The notes under the pieces are model-generated. The model searched no databases. It saw only the letters and a program-made list of their open reading frames with translations, and was not told the origin of the DNA. Of a stretch of DNA of 64,000 nt, positions 16,627-23,833 are shown one piece after another. A program made the position numbers and the translations under genes. The stretch comes from Bacteroidales bacterium (GTDB lineage Bacteria; Bacteroidota; Bacteroidia; Bacteroidales; Muribaculaceae): contig JAAVFJ010000017.1 of NCBI GenBank assembly GCA_014800845.1, positions 29,511 to 93,510 on the forward strand, read 5' to 3'. The first letter of the stretch is position 1, and each line of letters opens with the position of its first letter.

Positions 16627-17499
16627 ATGAGTGAAATCAAGATAGCCGGCATAATGAGAGCCGGCGCTTACTCTCCCAACCATATAGGCAATGATGCCGC
16701 CATCTTCAACGCCACCGCCGAGGAGCTGCGCAAGCGCGGCTATATAGTGAACGTCTACAGCGAGGAGCAATTCCGCAAGGGCCTGATGGGCGAGGACGTG
16801 ATTGTGAACATGTGTCGCGAGGCAGCCTCCATCGGCGAACTGCAGCGCCTGGAAGATGAGGGCAAGCTGGTGATCAATTCCGGCTACGGCATAGAAAACT
16901 GCACTCGCGAGCGCATGACCCGCCTGCTGCTCGGCCACAACATACCCTATCCTGAGAGCCTGATTGTCAACACCAACGAGGCCGTAATCCCCGAGCTCAA
17001 GCGCGCCGGCTTCACCTCCTGCTGGATTAAGCGCGGCGATTTCCATGCCATGCACAAGGAGGATGTGTCCTACTGCCGTCACCCCGAAGAGACGCAGGAG
17101 GTGCTTCACGAATACTTCTACCGCGGCATCAAGCGCGCCGTTATCAACAAGCACCTGAGCGGCGACCTTATAAAGTTCTACGGTGTGGCCGGTTCCCCCT
17201 TCTTCTTCTGGTTCTACCCCTTTGATGCCGGCCACTCCAAGTATGGCTACGAAGAGGTGAACGGCAAGAGCCGCGGCATCAAATTCTCCGAGGAATACCT
17301 GCGCGAAATCTGCCAGCGCGCCTCGGAAGTGACCGATGTTAAAATCTACGGTGGCGACGCCATAGTGGCTCACGACGGCAGCATACGCATAATCGACTGG
17401 AACGACTGGCCATCATTCGCCCCCTGCCGCAAGCAGGCCGCCCCCCACATAGCCAAATGTATAATCAACGCTATCAAGGCCCATGACGCAGCAAAATAA
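16627..17499 (+). CDS. ATP-grasp domain protein
   Basis: The product has 290 residues. An N-terminal Rossmann-like preATP-grasp region (about 5-90) leads into the ATP-grasp core. Core features are 'ERMTRLLLGHNIPYPESLIVN', 'CWIKRGDFHAM' with the ATP-binding Lys, 'GDLIKFYGV', and the metal-binding 'DGSIRIIDWNDWPSF' (Asp-x-Asn) at about 255-269. Enzymes of this fold ligate a carboxylate to an amine or thiol through acyl phosphate. It sits between the nucleotidyltransferase (7 nt gap) and the CDP-alcohol phosphotransferase (17 nt overlap). It may therefore add an amino acid or similar group to the head-group intermediate (inference). Confidence 0.82.
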   Translation: MSEIKIAGIMRAGAYSPNHIGNDAAIFNATAEELRKRGYIVNVYSEEQFRKGLMGEDVIVNMCREAASIGELQRLEDEGKLVINSGYGIENCTRERMTRLLLGHNIPYPESLIVNTNEAVIPELKRAGFTSCWIKRGDFHAMHKEDVSYCRHPEETQEVLHEYFYRGIKRAVINKHLSGDLIKFYGVAGSPFFFWFYPFDAGHSKYGYEEVNGKSRGIKFSEEYLREICQRASEVTDVKIYGGDAIVAHDGSIRIIDWNDWPSFAPCRKQAAPHIAKCIINAIKAHDAAK

Positions 17500-18454
17500 C
17501 ACTGACTCCCTGAAAGGTTTTGCCCGCTTCAAGGCCGAATATAAAGCGTCGCTCAAATCATCGGATACCGAGGAGACCTTCGACCTCATTTTCTATCGCC
17601 CCATCGGCTTCGCCTGGGCGCTGCTTTTCCGCAGACTCGGCATTAAGCCCAACGCTGTGACCATAGCCTCGATATTCATAGGTGTTGCCGCGGGTATCAT
17701 GATGTATTTCAGCAACATCTGGTACAACATAATAGGCATGGTGCTGCTCATGTGGGCCAACTCTTACGACTCTGCCGACGGGCAGCTGGCGCGCCTCACC
17801 AAGCAATACTCCCGCCTGGGCCGAATACTCGACGGCGTCAGTGGCGACTTCTGGTTCATCTCCATCTACGTCTGCATCTGTCTGCGCGAAGTCCACACCT
17901 CCCACTTCTTCGAGGCATATCCATGGGCCATCTGGCTGCTGGCAGTCGTGGCCGGCATCTGCCACTCATTGCAGGCGGCGCAGGCGGACTACTACCGCCA
18001 GTTTCACCTCTTCTTCCTCAAAGGCAAAGAGGGGAGCGAACTCGACTCCTCTGCACCACTAAAGGAGAAGCACGACACTCTGAGCTGGCGCCATGACTTC
18101 TTCAGCAAACTCGTCTCCCACTTCTATCTCTCCTACACTATGAAGCAGGAGTCGCGCACCCCCGCCATGCAGGCACTGCGCGCAGAGCTGCGCAGCCGAT
18201 TCGGCAACGCCGCCATCCCCGCCACCTTCCGCGAAGACTTCCGTCAGGCTTCTCTCCCCCTGATGAAATATACCAACATGCTCTCCTTCAACACCCGCTG
18301 CTTCGCCCTCTTCGCATCGCTGTTCCTCCGGATGCCCTGGCTCTACTTCGCCTTCGAAGTGGTGGTGCTCAACATAATGCTGATCTACATGATGGCGCGC
18401 CACGAATCAATCTGTCGCCGTTTCACAAAAGCACTCAAAGATGGAAAATACTAA
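17483..18454 (+). CDS. CDP-alcohol phosphatidyltransferase-family membrane enzyme
   Basis: The product has 323 residues with about six membrane helices. The family signature begins D-S-A-D-G-Q-L-A-R, then Gly eight residues on, then L-D-G-V-S-G-D, at about residues 94-120. The canonical motif is DxxDGxxARx8GxxxDxxxD; here the final Asp is one residue further on. The family swaps CMP on a CDP-linked alcohol for a second alcohol, making phospholipids or phosphoinositides. A cytoplasmic insert of about 60 residues lies near 185-240. Related Bacteroidetes enzymes make inositol lipids, but the substrate here is unknown and no inositol-phosphate synthase is in the window. Confidence 0.87.
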   Translation: MTQQNNTDSLKGFARFKAEYKASLKSSDTEETFDLIFYRPIGFAWALLFRRLGIKPNAVTIASIFIGVAAGIMMYFSNIWYNIIGMVLLMWANSYDSADGQLARLTKQYSRLGRILDGVSGDFWFISIYVCICLREVHTSHFFEAYPWAIWLLAVVAGICHSLQAAQADYYRQFHLFFLKGKEGSELDSSAPLKEKHDTLSWRHDFFSKLVSHFYLSYTMKQESRTPAMQALRAELRSRFGNAAIPATFREDFRQASLPLMKYTNMLSFNTRCFALFASLFLRMPWLYFAFEVVVLNIMLIYMMARHESICRRFTKALKDGKY

Positions 18455-19196
18455 CCGCAACGGGGGCGCACAGCTCCCCAACCTCGACTATACAGGCATA
18501 AAAGGGATAATCTTCGACTACGGCGGCACAATCGATTCCCGCGGTGACCACTGGAGCGAAGTGATATGGGATGCCTACCGTAAGGCTCAGGTGCTCGTGG
18601 ACAAACAGGACTTCCGCGATGCCTACGTCTATGCCGAACGCGAATTGGCCCGCACCCTCCACATCCTCCCGCACCATAACTTCCGCGACCTGCTCATCAT
18701 AAAAATGCGCATTGAGCTTCAGCACCTTGCGCAGGAAGGGCATTTCCCCGCCGACCTCATTGAAACGAAAGCCGAAGAGATAGCCCTGCTTTGCTACGAG
18801 GCGGCACGCCGCTGCATCGAGGAGGCGCGTCCCGTGCTCGACGAGCTCTACAAGCGCTACCCCATGGTGCTCGTGTCAAACTTCTACGGCAACGTGGAGG
18901 CTGTGCTGAAAGACTTCGGCCTGCGTCATTACTTCCGCGAGATAGTGGAGAGCGCCGTAGTGGGCGTGCGCAAACCTGACCCTCAGATATTCCGACTGGG
19001 AGTGGAAGCGCTCGGCATGAAACCCGAAGAGGTGCTTGTGATAGGCGACAGCCTGCGCAAAGACATAGAGCCTGCCGAAAGCATAGGCTGCCGCGTGATG
19101 TGGCTGAAAGGCAAAGGCTGGACCGAAGCCGAAGATCTGCAGATGCACCCCGCCATCATATCCACCCTCGGCGACATCCTCCGCCTCCTGGCCTGA
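18441..19196 (+). CDS. HAD-superfamily hydrolase
   Basis: The product has 251 residues. Motif I reads FDYGGTID at about residues 26-33, with the nucleophile Asp but Gly at the +2 position where phosphatases carry Asp. Motif II is 'MVLVSNFYGN' at about 138-147, motif III the Lys in 'VGVRKPDPQIF', and motif IV 'VLVIGDSLRKD' at about 198-208. A helical cap lies between residues 40 and 120. It overlaps the preceding gene by 14 nt and closes the operon, so it probably dephosphorylates a head-group or lipid intermediate. The +2 substitution also fits a non-phosphatase HAD. Confidence 0.85.
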   Translation: MENTNRNGGAQLPNLDYTGIKGIIFDYGGTIDSRGDHWSEVIWDAYRKAQVLVDKQDFRDAYVYAERELARTLHILPHHNFRDLLIIKMRIELQHLAQEGHFPADLIETKAEEIALLCYEAARRCIEEARPVLDELYKRYPMVLVSNFYGNVEAVLKDFGLRHYFREIVESAVVGVRKPDPQIFRLGVEALGMKPEEVLVIGDSLRKDIEPAESIGCRVMWLKGKGWTEAEDLQMHPAIISTLGDILRLLA

Positions 19197-19278
19197 CCCC
19201 GCAGTCGGTAAAGCTGACTCTCTAAACATTATTTTGACCTAAACCGTCGTATATAACAACCCTCATTATCACTAACTT

Positions 19279-19479
19279 ATGACACAAGCAGAATATCATT
19301 CTTACCGTTTTGACTCCAAAAGTGAGCCAAGCGATGAACAGTTAGGCCAGCTAATGGAAAATGCGGCTGAAAAGGTTAGGGAATCTAACCGCGAGTCAAA
19401 CAAGCAGTTTTTTGCAGAGTTGCGCCGAGCAAGTGAGGAAGCTAAGAAGCGCGGAACAACCCACACCGATATGCTATGA
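19279..19479 (+). CDS. Small protein, probable antitoxin of the zeta-type toxin
   Basis: The product has 66 residues and is hydrophilic, mostly helical and rich in Glu, Arg and Lys. I recognise no domain. It overlaps the zeta-toxin-like gene by 4 nt (ATGA), the usual arrangement for an antitoxin preceding its toxin. Classical epsilon antitoxins are larger and unrelated in sequence as far as I can see, so the role comes from context. Both genes look AT-richer than their neighbours, consistent with a mobile module. Confidence 0.6.
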   Translation: MTQAEYHSYRFDSKSEPSDEQLGQLMENAAEKVRESNRESNKQFFAELRRASEEAKKRGTTHTDML

Positions 19480-20078
19480 GAAAAGAGGGCCATGCACCGC
19501 TGCTGATTGTAATTGCCGGTCCTAACGGGTCAGGCAAGACTACAATCACTTCCGAGGTGCTCGAAAGTGATTGGCTGGAAGATGCCGTCTATATTAACCC
19601 TGACATTGTAGCTCAGGAGAGGTTTGGTAACTGGAATTCCCCCGAAGCTGTGCGTGAGGCTGCTCTTTTTTGTGAGCAGTGGCGCGAACAGTGCCTGACC
19701 AATGGGCAAAGTCTAATTTTTGAAACAGTTATGTCGGCTCCTGATAAGTTGGATTTTATCCGTCGCGCAAAGAAGGCGGGCTACTTTGTGAGAATTTTCT
19801 TCATATCCACAGAGAATCCAACGATTAATGCCGCTCGTATTGCCCGGCGTGTGATGAAGGGGGGACATGATGTGCCTATTCCGAAGATAATTTCACGCTA
19901 CATAAAGTCCATTGCAAACTGTGCGGAAATCGCCCCCGTGGTTGATCGACTTTATGTCTATGACAATTCTCTCGATGATAAAAAGGCTATCCCTCTTTTC
20001 CGCCTCCGCAACGGAGAAACCGGTAAACAATATGTGGATGAGGTGCCTGAATGGGCACAAAATATTCTCCCCAAGTAA
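19476..20078 (+). CDS. Zeta-toxin-family P-loop kinase
   Basis: The product has 200 residues. Walker A is 'AGPNGSGKTT' at about residues 14-23. 'YINPDIVAQERFG' at about 43-55 is the substrate-proximal Asp region, followed by a helical segment. 'LIFETVMSAPDKLDFIRRAKKAGYFVRIFFIST' at about 87-119 is typical of the family and includes the phosphate-sensing region. 'NAARIARRVMKGGHDVP' near 127-143 holds the lid arginines. Zeta toxins phosphorylate UDP-N-acetylglucosamine and block peptidoglycan synthesis. Similar proteins without toxic activity exist, so the toxin label is probable. The upstream partner overlaps by 4 nt and a terminator follows. Confidence 0.83.
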   Translation: MRKEGHAPLLIVIAGPNGSGKTTITSEVLESDWLEDAVYINPDIVAQERFGNWNSPEAVREAALFCEQWREQCLTNGQSLIFETVMSAPDKLDFIRRAKKAGYFVRIFFISTENPTINAARIARRVMKGGHDVPIPKIISRYIKSIANCAEIAPVVDRLYVYDNSLDDKKAIPLFRLRNGETGKQYVDEVPEWAQNILPK

Positions 20079-20107
20079 GAAATCCTGACTTAATAGCGAG
20101 GTAGATT

Positions 20108-20140
20108 ATCGGGGAAATTGTGTTTATCCCGATTTTCTTT
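20108..20140 (+). terminator. Terminator of the toxin-antitoxin pair
   Basis: ATCGGG (20108-20113) pairs with CCCGAT (20128-20133) and is followed by TTTCTTT. It lies 30 nt after the toxin stop and just before the promoter of the next operon. Confidence 0.65.
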
Positions 20141-20161
20141 GCCGACTAATCGGGCAGAGGG

Positions 20162-20192
20162 TTGGAAGTTTAGAGAATATTTCGTAATTTTG
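20162..20192 (+). promoter_or_regulatory. Promoter of the tubulin-like/actin-like operon
   Basis: TTG at 20162-20164 is followed after 20 nt by TAATTTTG at 20185-20192, matching the TAnnTTTG consensus. No other convincing promoter is seen down to 28527, so the five genes probably form one transcript. Confidence 0.75.
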
Positions 20193-20261
20193 CGGCATAC
20201 TATGCGCTTAATTTATCGACATATTCTCTTATTGCTTTCTTCCCGGTCATTTGGGCAGGGT

Positions 20262-21779
20262 ATGTGGCGAGAGTTTGCAGCTGTTGCCGTGGCCTTTGTG
20301 TTGACTTTGGGTGTATGCCTCAGCTTTTCGGCCTGCTCCTCTGACAGCGACCGCGTGTCGGCGCTCATAGCTCAGGCTGCTCGTGACCCAGAGTTGCGCA
20401 ATGAACAAACCTTCAATGAGTTGAGCTCGCTGATTCTGGCCCGTCCGGAGAAGTACAAGGGCTTTCTGACCCCTTCAGGGGGTGTGGATGTGGCCAAGCT
20501 TCAGGCGGCTTACGATGCGGCTGCCGGGAAAGGTGATGGCGACAGCGAGTGGAATCTGAGCGAATATGGGGGTGCGCTGAGCGGCGACCTGCGTCTGCGC
20601 CTCATGCTTGAGCGCTCCGGCTCCATGACCGGATATGACCGCGGCGCCCGCAGTACCGGTGATTTCAAGCGTGTGCTCAGCGAGATGATAACCCGCTTCC
20701 CCGGGCGCAGGAATGACGACGGCTCCATTCTGGTAGTGAACGACGGGCTGTATGGCTACCCCGGCACTTTCGATACCTTCCTGCAGGAGAAGGACATCTT
20801 TAGCTCCACTGCCTCCATTGGCAATCCGGCGTTTACCGATTTCCGCAAGATATTTGAAAACTCGCTCACTGACACAGTGCCCGAGCGCGTCACCGTGCTG
20901 GTGACAGACCTGATTTACTCGCCGCGCGGAGCGGCCGGAATGACTGCCGAAAAGATTTTCAATGAGGAGGGTGCGCTGGCCTCCTACCTCTTTGAAAAAC
21001 ATCTGGACAAGAGCATGCTCATAGTGCGACTCAGTTCCGATTTCTCCGGCACGTATTACCCGTATGCCGACAGCAAACCGTTTCAGTTCAACGGTCAACG
21101 TCCTTATTACTTGATAATCACCGGCAGTGCGGCGGCCATGTCGCGTCTGCGTGGCTCCGATAAGTATGCTTCATTCACCGATTTCCGTTCACTTCCCGGC
21201 TACGAGCAGCAGTATTTCTTCAACCGCCGCCCCCTGCCGCTGAAGTGGTGGAGCCTGATGCCCAGAGCCAACGCCACACAGGGTGATTACACACTGGCCG
21301 GGGGCGACTCCGAAAGCGGGGCCCACAGCCTGAAAGATGCGCGTCCGGCGCGCGACACGGGCGAGATGCTCTTCACCGTGGCTGCCGACATGAGCGGCAT
21401 ACCCGCCGAGGCTGATTACCTGCTTGACAAGTCAAATTACCGTGTGGACAGCGATGCCCCGGTAGAGATTCTGGAGATAAAAGCTGCCGACAAGGTGGAG
21501 AAGAACCCGCGCAACCAGCGTTATCTGAAGCGTGCCACTCACCTGATTACGCTGCGACTCTCCGGCAAATCCACTCCCGACGATGTGAAGGTCACGCTGC
21601 TCAACCGTCTGCCCGACTGGGTGAAGCAGGGGAGCAGTAAGGATGACCGCTCGCCTTACGGCTCGTTTGCTTCGCGCACCTTCGGTCTGGAGCCATTCCT
21701 GCAGGGTGTCTACAACGCCTACTACGGCACGGCTGCCATCCCGGCATTCACCTCATTTGACATCAAATTCACTCACTGA
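20262..21779 (+). CDS. vWA-like domain lipoprotein of the tubulin/actin-like operon
   Basis: I start it at the ATG at 20262, which gives a compact lipoprotein signal with lipobox FSAC (Cys about residue 25) and a leader of about 65 nt. An in-frame ATG at 20202 would add 20 residues and leave almost no leader. The product is about 505 residues. The region from about 110 to 260 looks like a von Willebrand A fold: 'LRLMLERSGSMTGYDRG' resembles the MIDAS D-x-S-x-S with Glu for Asp at about residue 117, and 'VTVLVTDLIYSP' matches the later strand and Asp. The remainder is unrecognised. Lipidation puts it in the periplasm or outer membrane. Confidence 0.7.
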   Translation: MWREFAAVAVAFVLTLGVCLSFSACSSDSDRVSALIAQAARDPELRNEQTFNELSSLILARPEKYKGFLTPSGGVDVAKLQAAYDAAAGKGDGDSEWNLSEYGGALSGDLRLRLMLERSGSMTGYDRGARSTGDFKRVLSEMITRFPGRRNDDGSILVVNDGLYGYPGTFDTFLQEKDIFSSTASIGNPAFTDFRKIFENSLTDTVPERVTVLVTDLIYSPRGAAGMTAEKIFNEEGALASYLFEKHLDKSMLIVRLSSDFSGTYYPYADSKPFQFNGQRPYYLIITGSAAAMSRLRGSDKYASFTDFRSLPGYEQQYFFNRRPLPLKWWSLMPRANATQGDYTLAGGDSESGAHSLKDARPARDTGEMLFTVAADMSGIPAEADYLLDKSNYRVDSDAPVEILEIKAADKVEKNPRNQRYLKRATHLITLRLSGKSTPDDVKVTLLNRLPDWVKQGSSKDDRSPYGSFASRTFGLEPFLQGVYNAYYGTAAIPAFTSFDIKFTH

Positions 21780-21794
21780 TAGATTATACACGCC

Positions 21795-22283
21795 ATGCGT
21801 CAGGAAATAAAATACATGTTACTCGCCGGAGCAGTGGTGATATCGCTGCTGTTCCTCGTGCTTGGGGGGCAGATCTATCCGCGCCTCTATTTCGGTCCGG
21901 AGGACCTGGAGGGTATTCAGGATGTGTTCCGTGAAGACCTCCGCTCGCGCGGCTGGACGCTCCATTTGTCAATGCTCATAGTAGGTCTGCCGTGGGTAAT
22001 GGCCGGGCTGTTCTATTACATAATCAACTCCGTGCACTTCGACCGCTGGTGGAACTGGCTGATAGTGCTGGGTGTCAGCACATTGCTTACTGCCTGGTGC
22101 TCCATCAAGATGCTCTCGGGCTACATGGAGGAGTTTCAGGTGGGCCTGTCAGATTATTACCGGCCGCTGACCGAGACGCTTGCCGGCTGGGTAGCACTCT
22201 TCTCAGTCATAATATTTATAGTGGCTTCCTACGGACTCCGCTGGTGGAGCTCAAATTGTCGTCACACTCCAATTCCGCAATAA
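21795..22283 (+). CDS. Small polytopic membrane protein of the tubulin/actin-like operon
   Basis: The product has 162 residues with four probable transmembrane helices at about 8-28, 58-77, 86-104 and 130-150, and no recognised domain. It starts 15 nt after the lipoprotein and ends 4 nt before the tubulin-like gene, so it belongs to the same transcript. It may connect the cytoplasmic polymer-type proteins with the lipoprotein across the inner membrane, but that is inferred from position only. Confidence 0.75.
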   Translation: MRQEIKYMLLAGAVVISLLFLVLGGQIYPRLYFGPEDLEGIQDVFREDLRSRGWTLHLSMLIVGLPWVMAGLFYYIINSVHFDRWWNWLIVLGVSTLLTAWCSIKMLSGYMEEFQVGLSDYYRPLTETLAGWVALFSVIIFIVASYGLRWWSSNCRHTPIPQ

Positions 22284-22287
22284 TCAG

Positions 22288-23802
22288 ATGCGTTTATTCC
22301 TATTTGCTATCGGAGGCTCCGGTTCGCGAGTGCTCAAATCGCTGGCCATGCTTTGTGCAGCCGGCGTGAAACCTGTTGACCCCGCTACCGGCAAGCCCTA
22401 CGAGAATCTTGAAATCATACCCATAATCGTAGACCCCCACCAGGCGGGGCGCGATGTGAAGCGCACCGTGGAATTGCTTGAGGCCTACCGCAAAATCCAC
22501 AATATGCTCTATGCGGGCAACCGGGCTCCCGAGGGCTTTTTCAGCACCAAAATCACCACGTTGGCAGCACTGATGCCCAAGGGGAGCGGAGCGCTGCGCG
22601 ATTCGTTTCTCTACAACATGACAGCCGTGGAGCGCCTGCGTTTCCGCGAGTTTATAGAGTTTAACAATCTCGACGAGAGCAATCAGGCGCTCATGCAGAT
22701 GCTCTTCAGCAGCGCGCAGCTCGACACCTCCATGCACATAGGCTTCGTGGGTAGCCCCAACATAGGCTCCGTGGCCCTCAATCGCTTCAAGGAGTCTGAC
22801 GAATTCCGCGCGTTTGGCAACCTGCTTGGCGAGAACGACCGCATCTTCTTCATCTCCAGCATATTCGGCGGCACAGGCGCTGCCGGCTTCCCTATAATGG
22901 TGAAGAATATCCGCGCCGCCTCCGACTCCACCCTCACCTCACGTGGCTACATGCGTACCGCTCCCATCGGGGCGCTCACGCTGTTGCCCTATTTCAATAT
23001 CGAGCACTCCCGCACCTCTCCCATAAACAAGGCCGACTTCCTGCTGAAGACCCGCTCGGCGCTTCACTACTACGCCAAGAGCCTCACGGCTGCGGGCGGT
23101 GAGCGGCAGGTGGATTCCATCTACTACCTCGGCGACAAAGTGACCTCATCCCCCTACGTCAACGACCCCGGCGAGGGTGGCCAGCTCAATGCCGCCCACC
23201 TCATAGAGCTCATAGGCGCGATGGCTCCGCTGCATTTCCTCGCCACTCCCGAGGCTGACTTAGGGCGCGAAGCGCGTGCCTTTGAATATGGCCTGGCCGT
23301 GGACACCAACAACGTGGACTTCCAGAGCTTCGATCCCCGCACACGCAGCATGATAGCCGCGCCGCTGCTCAGGCTCCATCTGCTCACACTCTTCCTGGAC
23401 CATAAGCTCAAGGACTGCATAGGGCGCGGGTTCACCAAGGACACCCCCTCCATAGGGCGCGAATTTCTCTCCACCGATTTCTATCAGACACTCTCCAACC
23501 ATTTCCTGCCGAAATACTGGGACTGGCTGGAGGAGATGGATGAGAACAACCGCCACGTCACCCTTTTTGACCTGGAAACTGCCGGCAAGCTGGAAAATAT
23601 AGTGAAGGGCATCCCGGCCAAAAAGGGCTTCCTCACCGGCTCGCGCCTGACCTACGATGACCTGTTCGCGCGCATCAACTCCGTGAGCAAGAAATATAAC
23701 GGCAAGTTCACCCCCGCGCAGCTCCCGCTGAAGCTGTTGCAGACATTCCACATTGCCGTCTCTCAGATTATAGACGAGCGCTTCCCCGCGCTAAATGACT
23801 GA
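22288..23802 (+). CDS. Tubulin-superfamily-like GTP-binding protein
   Basis: The product has 504 residues. The N-terminal 'FAIGGSGSRVLKSL' (residues 6-19) resembles the first nucleotide loop of tubulin/FtsZ. 'IPIIVDPH' (about 44-51) sits where the T3 region Asp would be. The key signature is 'FGGTGAAGFP' at 193-202, equivalent to the tubulin/FtsZ GGGTGxG loop. Strand-loop spacing and the long C-terminal helical half agree with the Tubulin-like (Tubulin_2) group rather than FtsZ. It is probably cytoplasmic. Neighbours encode an actin/Hsp70-like protein and envelope proteins. Polymerisation and GTPase activity are predicted from the fold and not shown. Confidence 0.8.
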   Translation: MRLFLFAIGGSGSRVLKSLAMLCAAGVKPVDPATGKPYENLEIIPIIVDPHQAGRDVKRTVELLEAYRKIHNMLYAGNRAPEGFFSTKITTLAALMPKGSGALRDSFLYNMTAVERLRFREFIEFNNLDESNQALMQMLFSSAQLDTSMHIGFVGSPNIGSVALNRFKESDEFRAFGNLLGENDRIFFISSIFGGTGAAGFPIMVKNIRAASDSTLTSRGYMRTAPIGALTLLPYFNIEHSRTSPINKADFLLKTRSALHYYAKSLTAAGGERQVDSIYYLGDKVTSSPYVNDPGEGGQLNAAHLIELIGAMAPLHFLATPEADLGREARAFEYGLAVDTNNVDFQSFDPRTRSMIAAPLLRLHLLTLFLDHKLKDCIGRGFTKDTPSIGREFLSTDFYQTLSNHFLPKYWDWLEEMDENNRHVTLFDLETAGKLENIVKGIPAKKGFLTGSRLTYDDLFARINSVSKKYNGKFTPAQLPLKLLQTFHIAVSQIIDERFPALND

Positions 23803-23833
23803 CTCCCGCGAGTCAACTAAACCGGACACTTAA

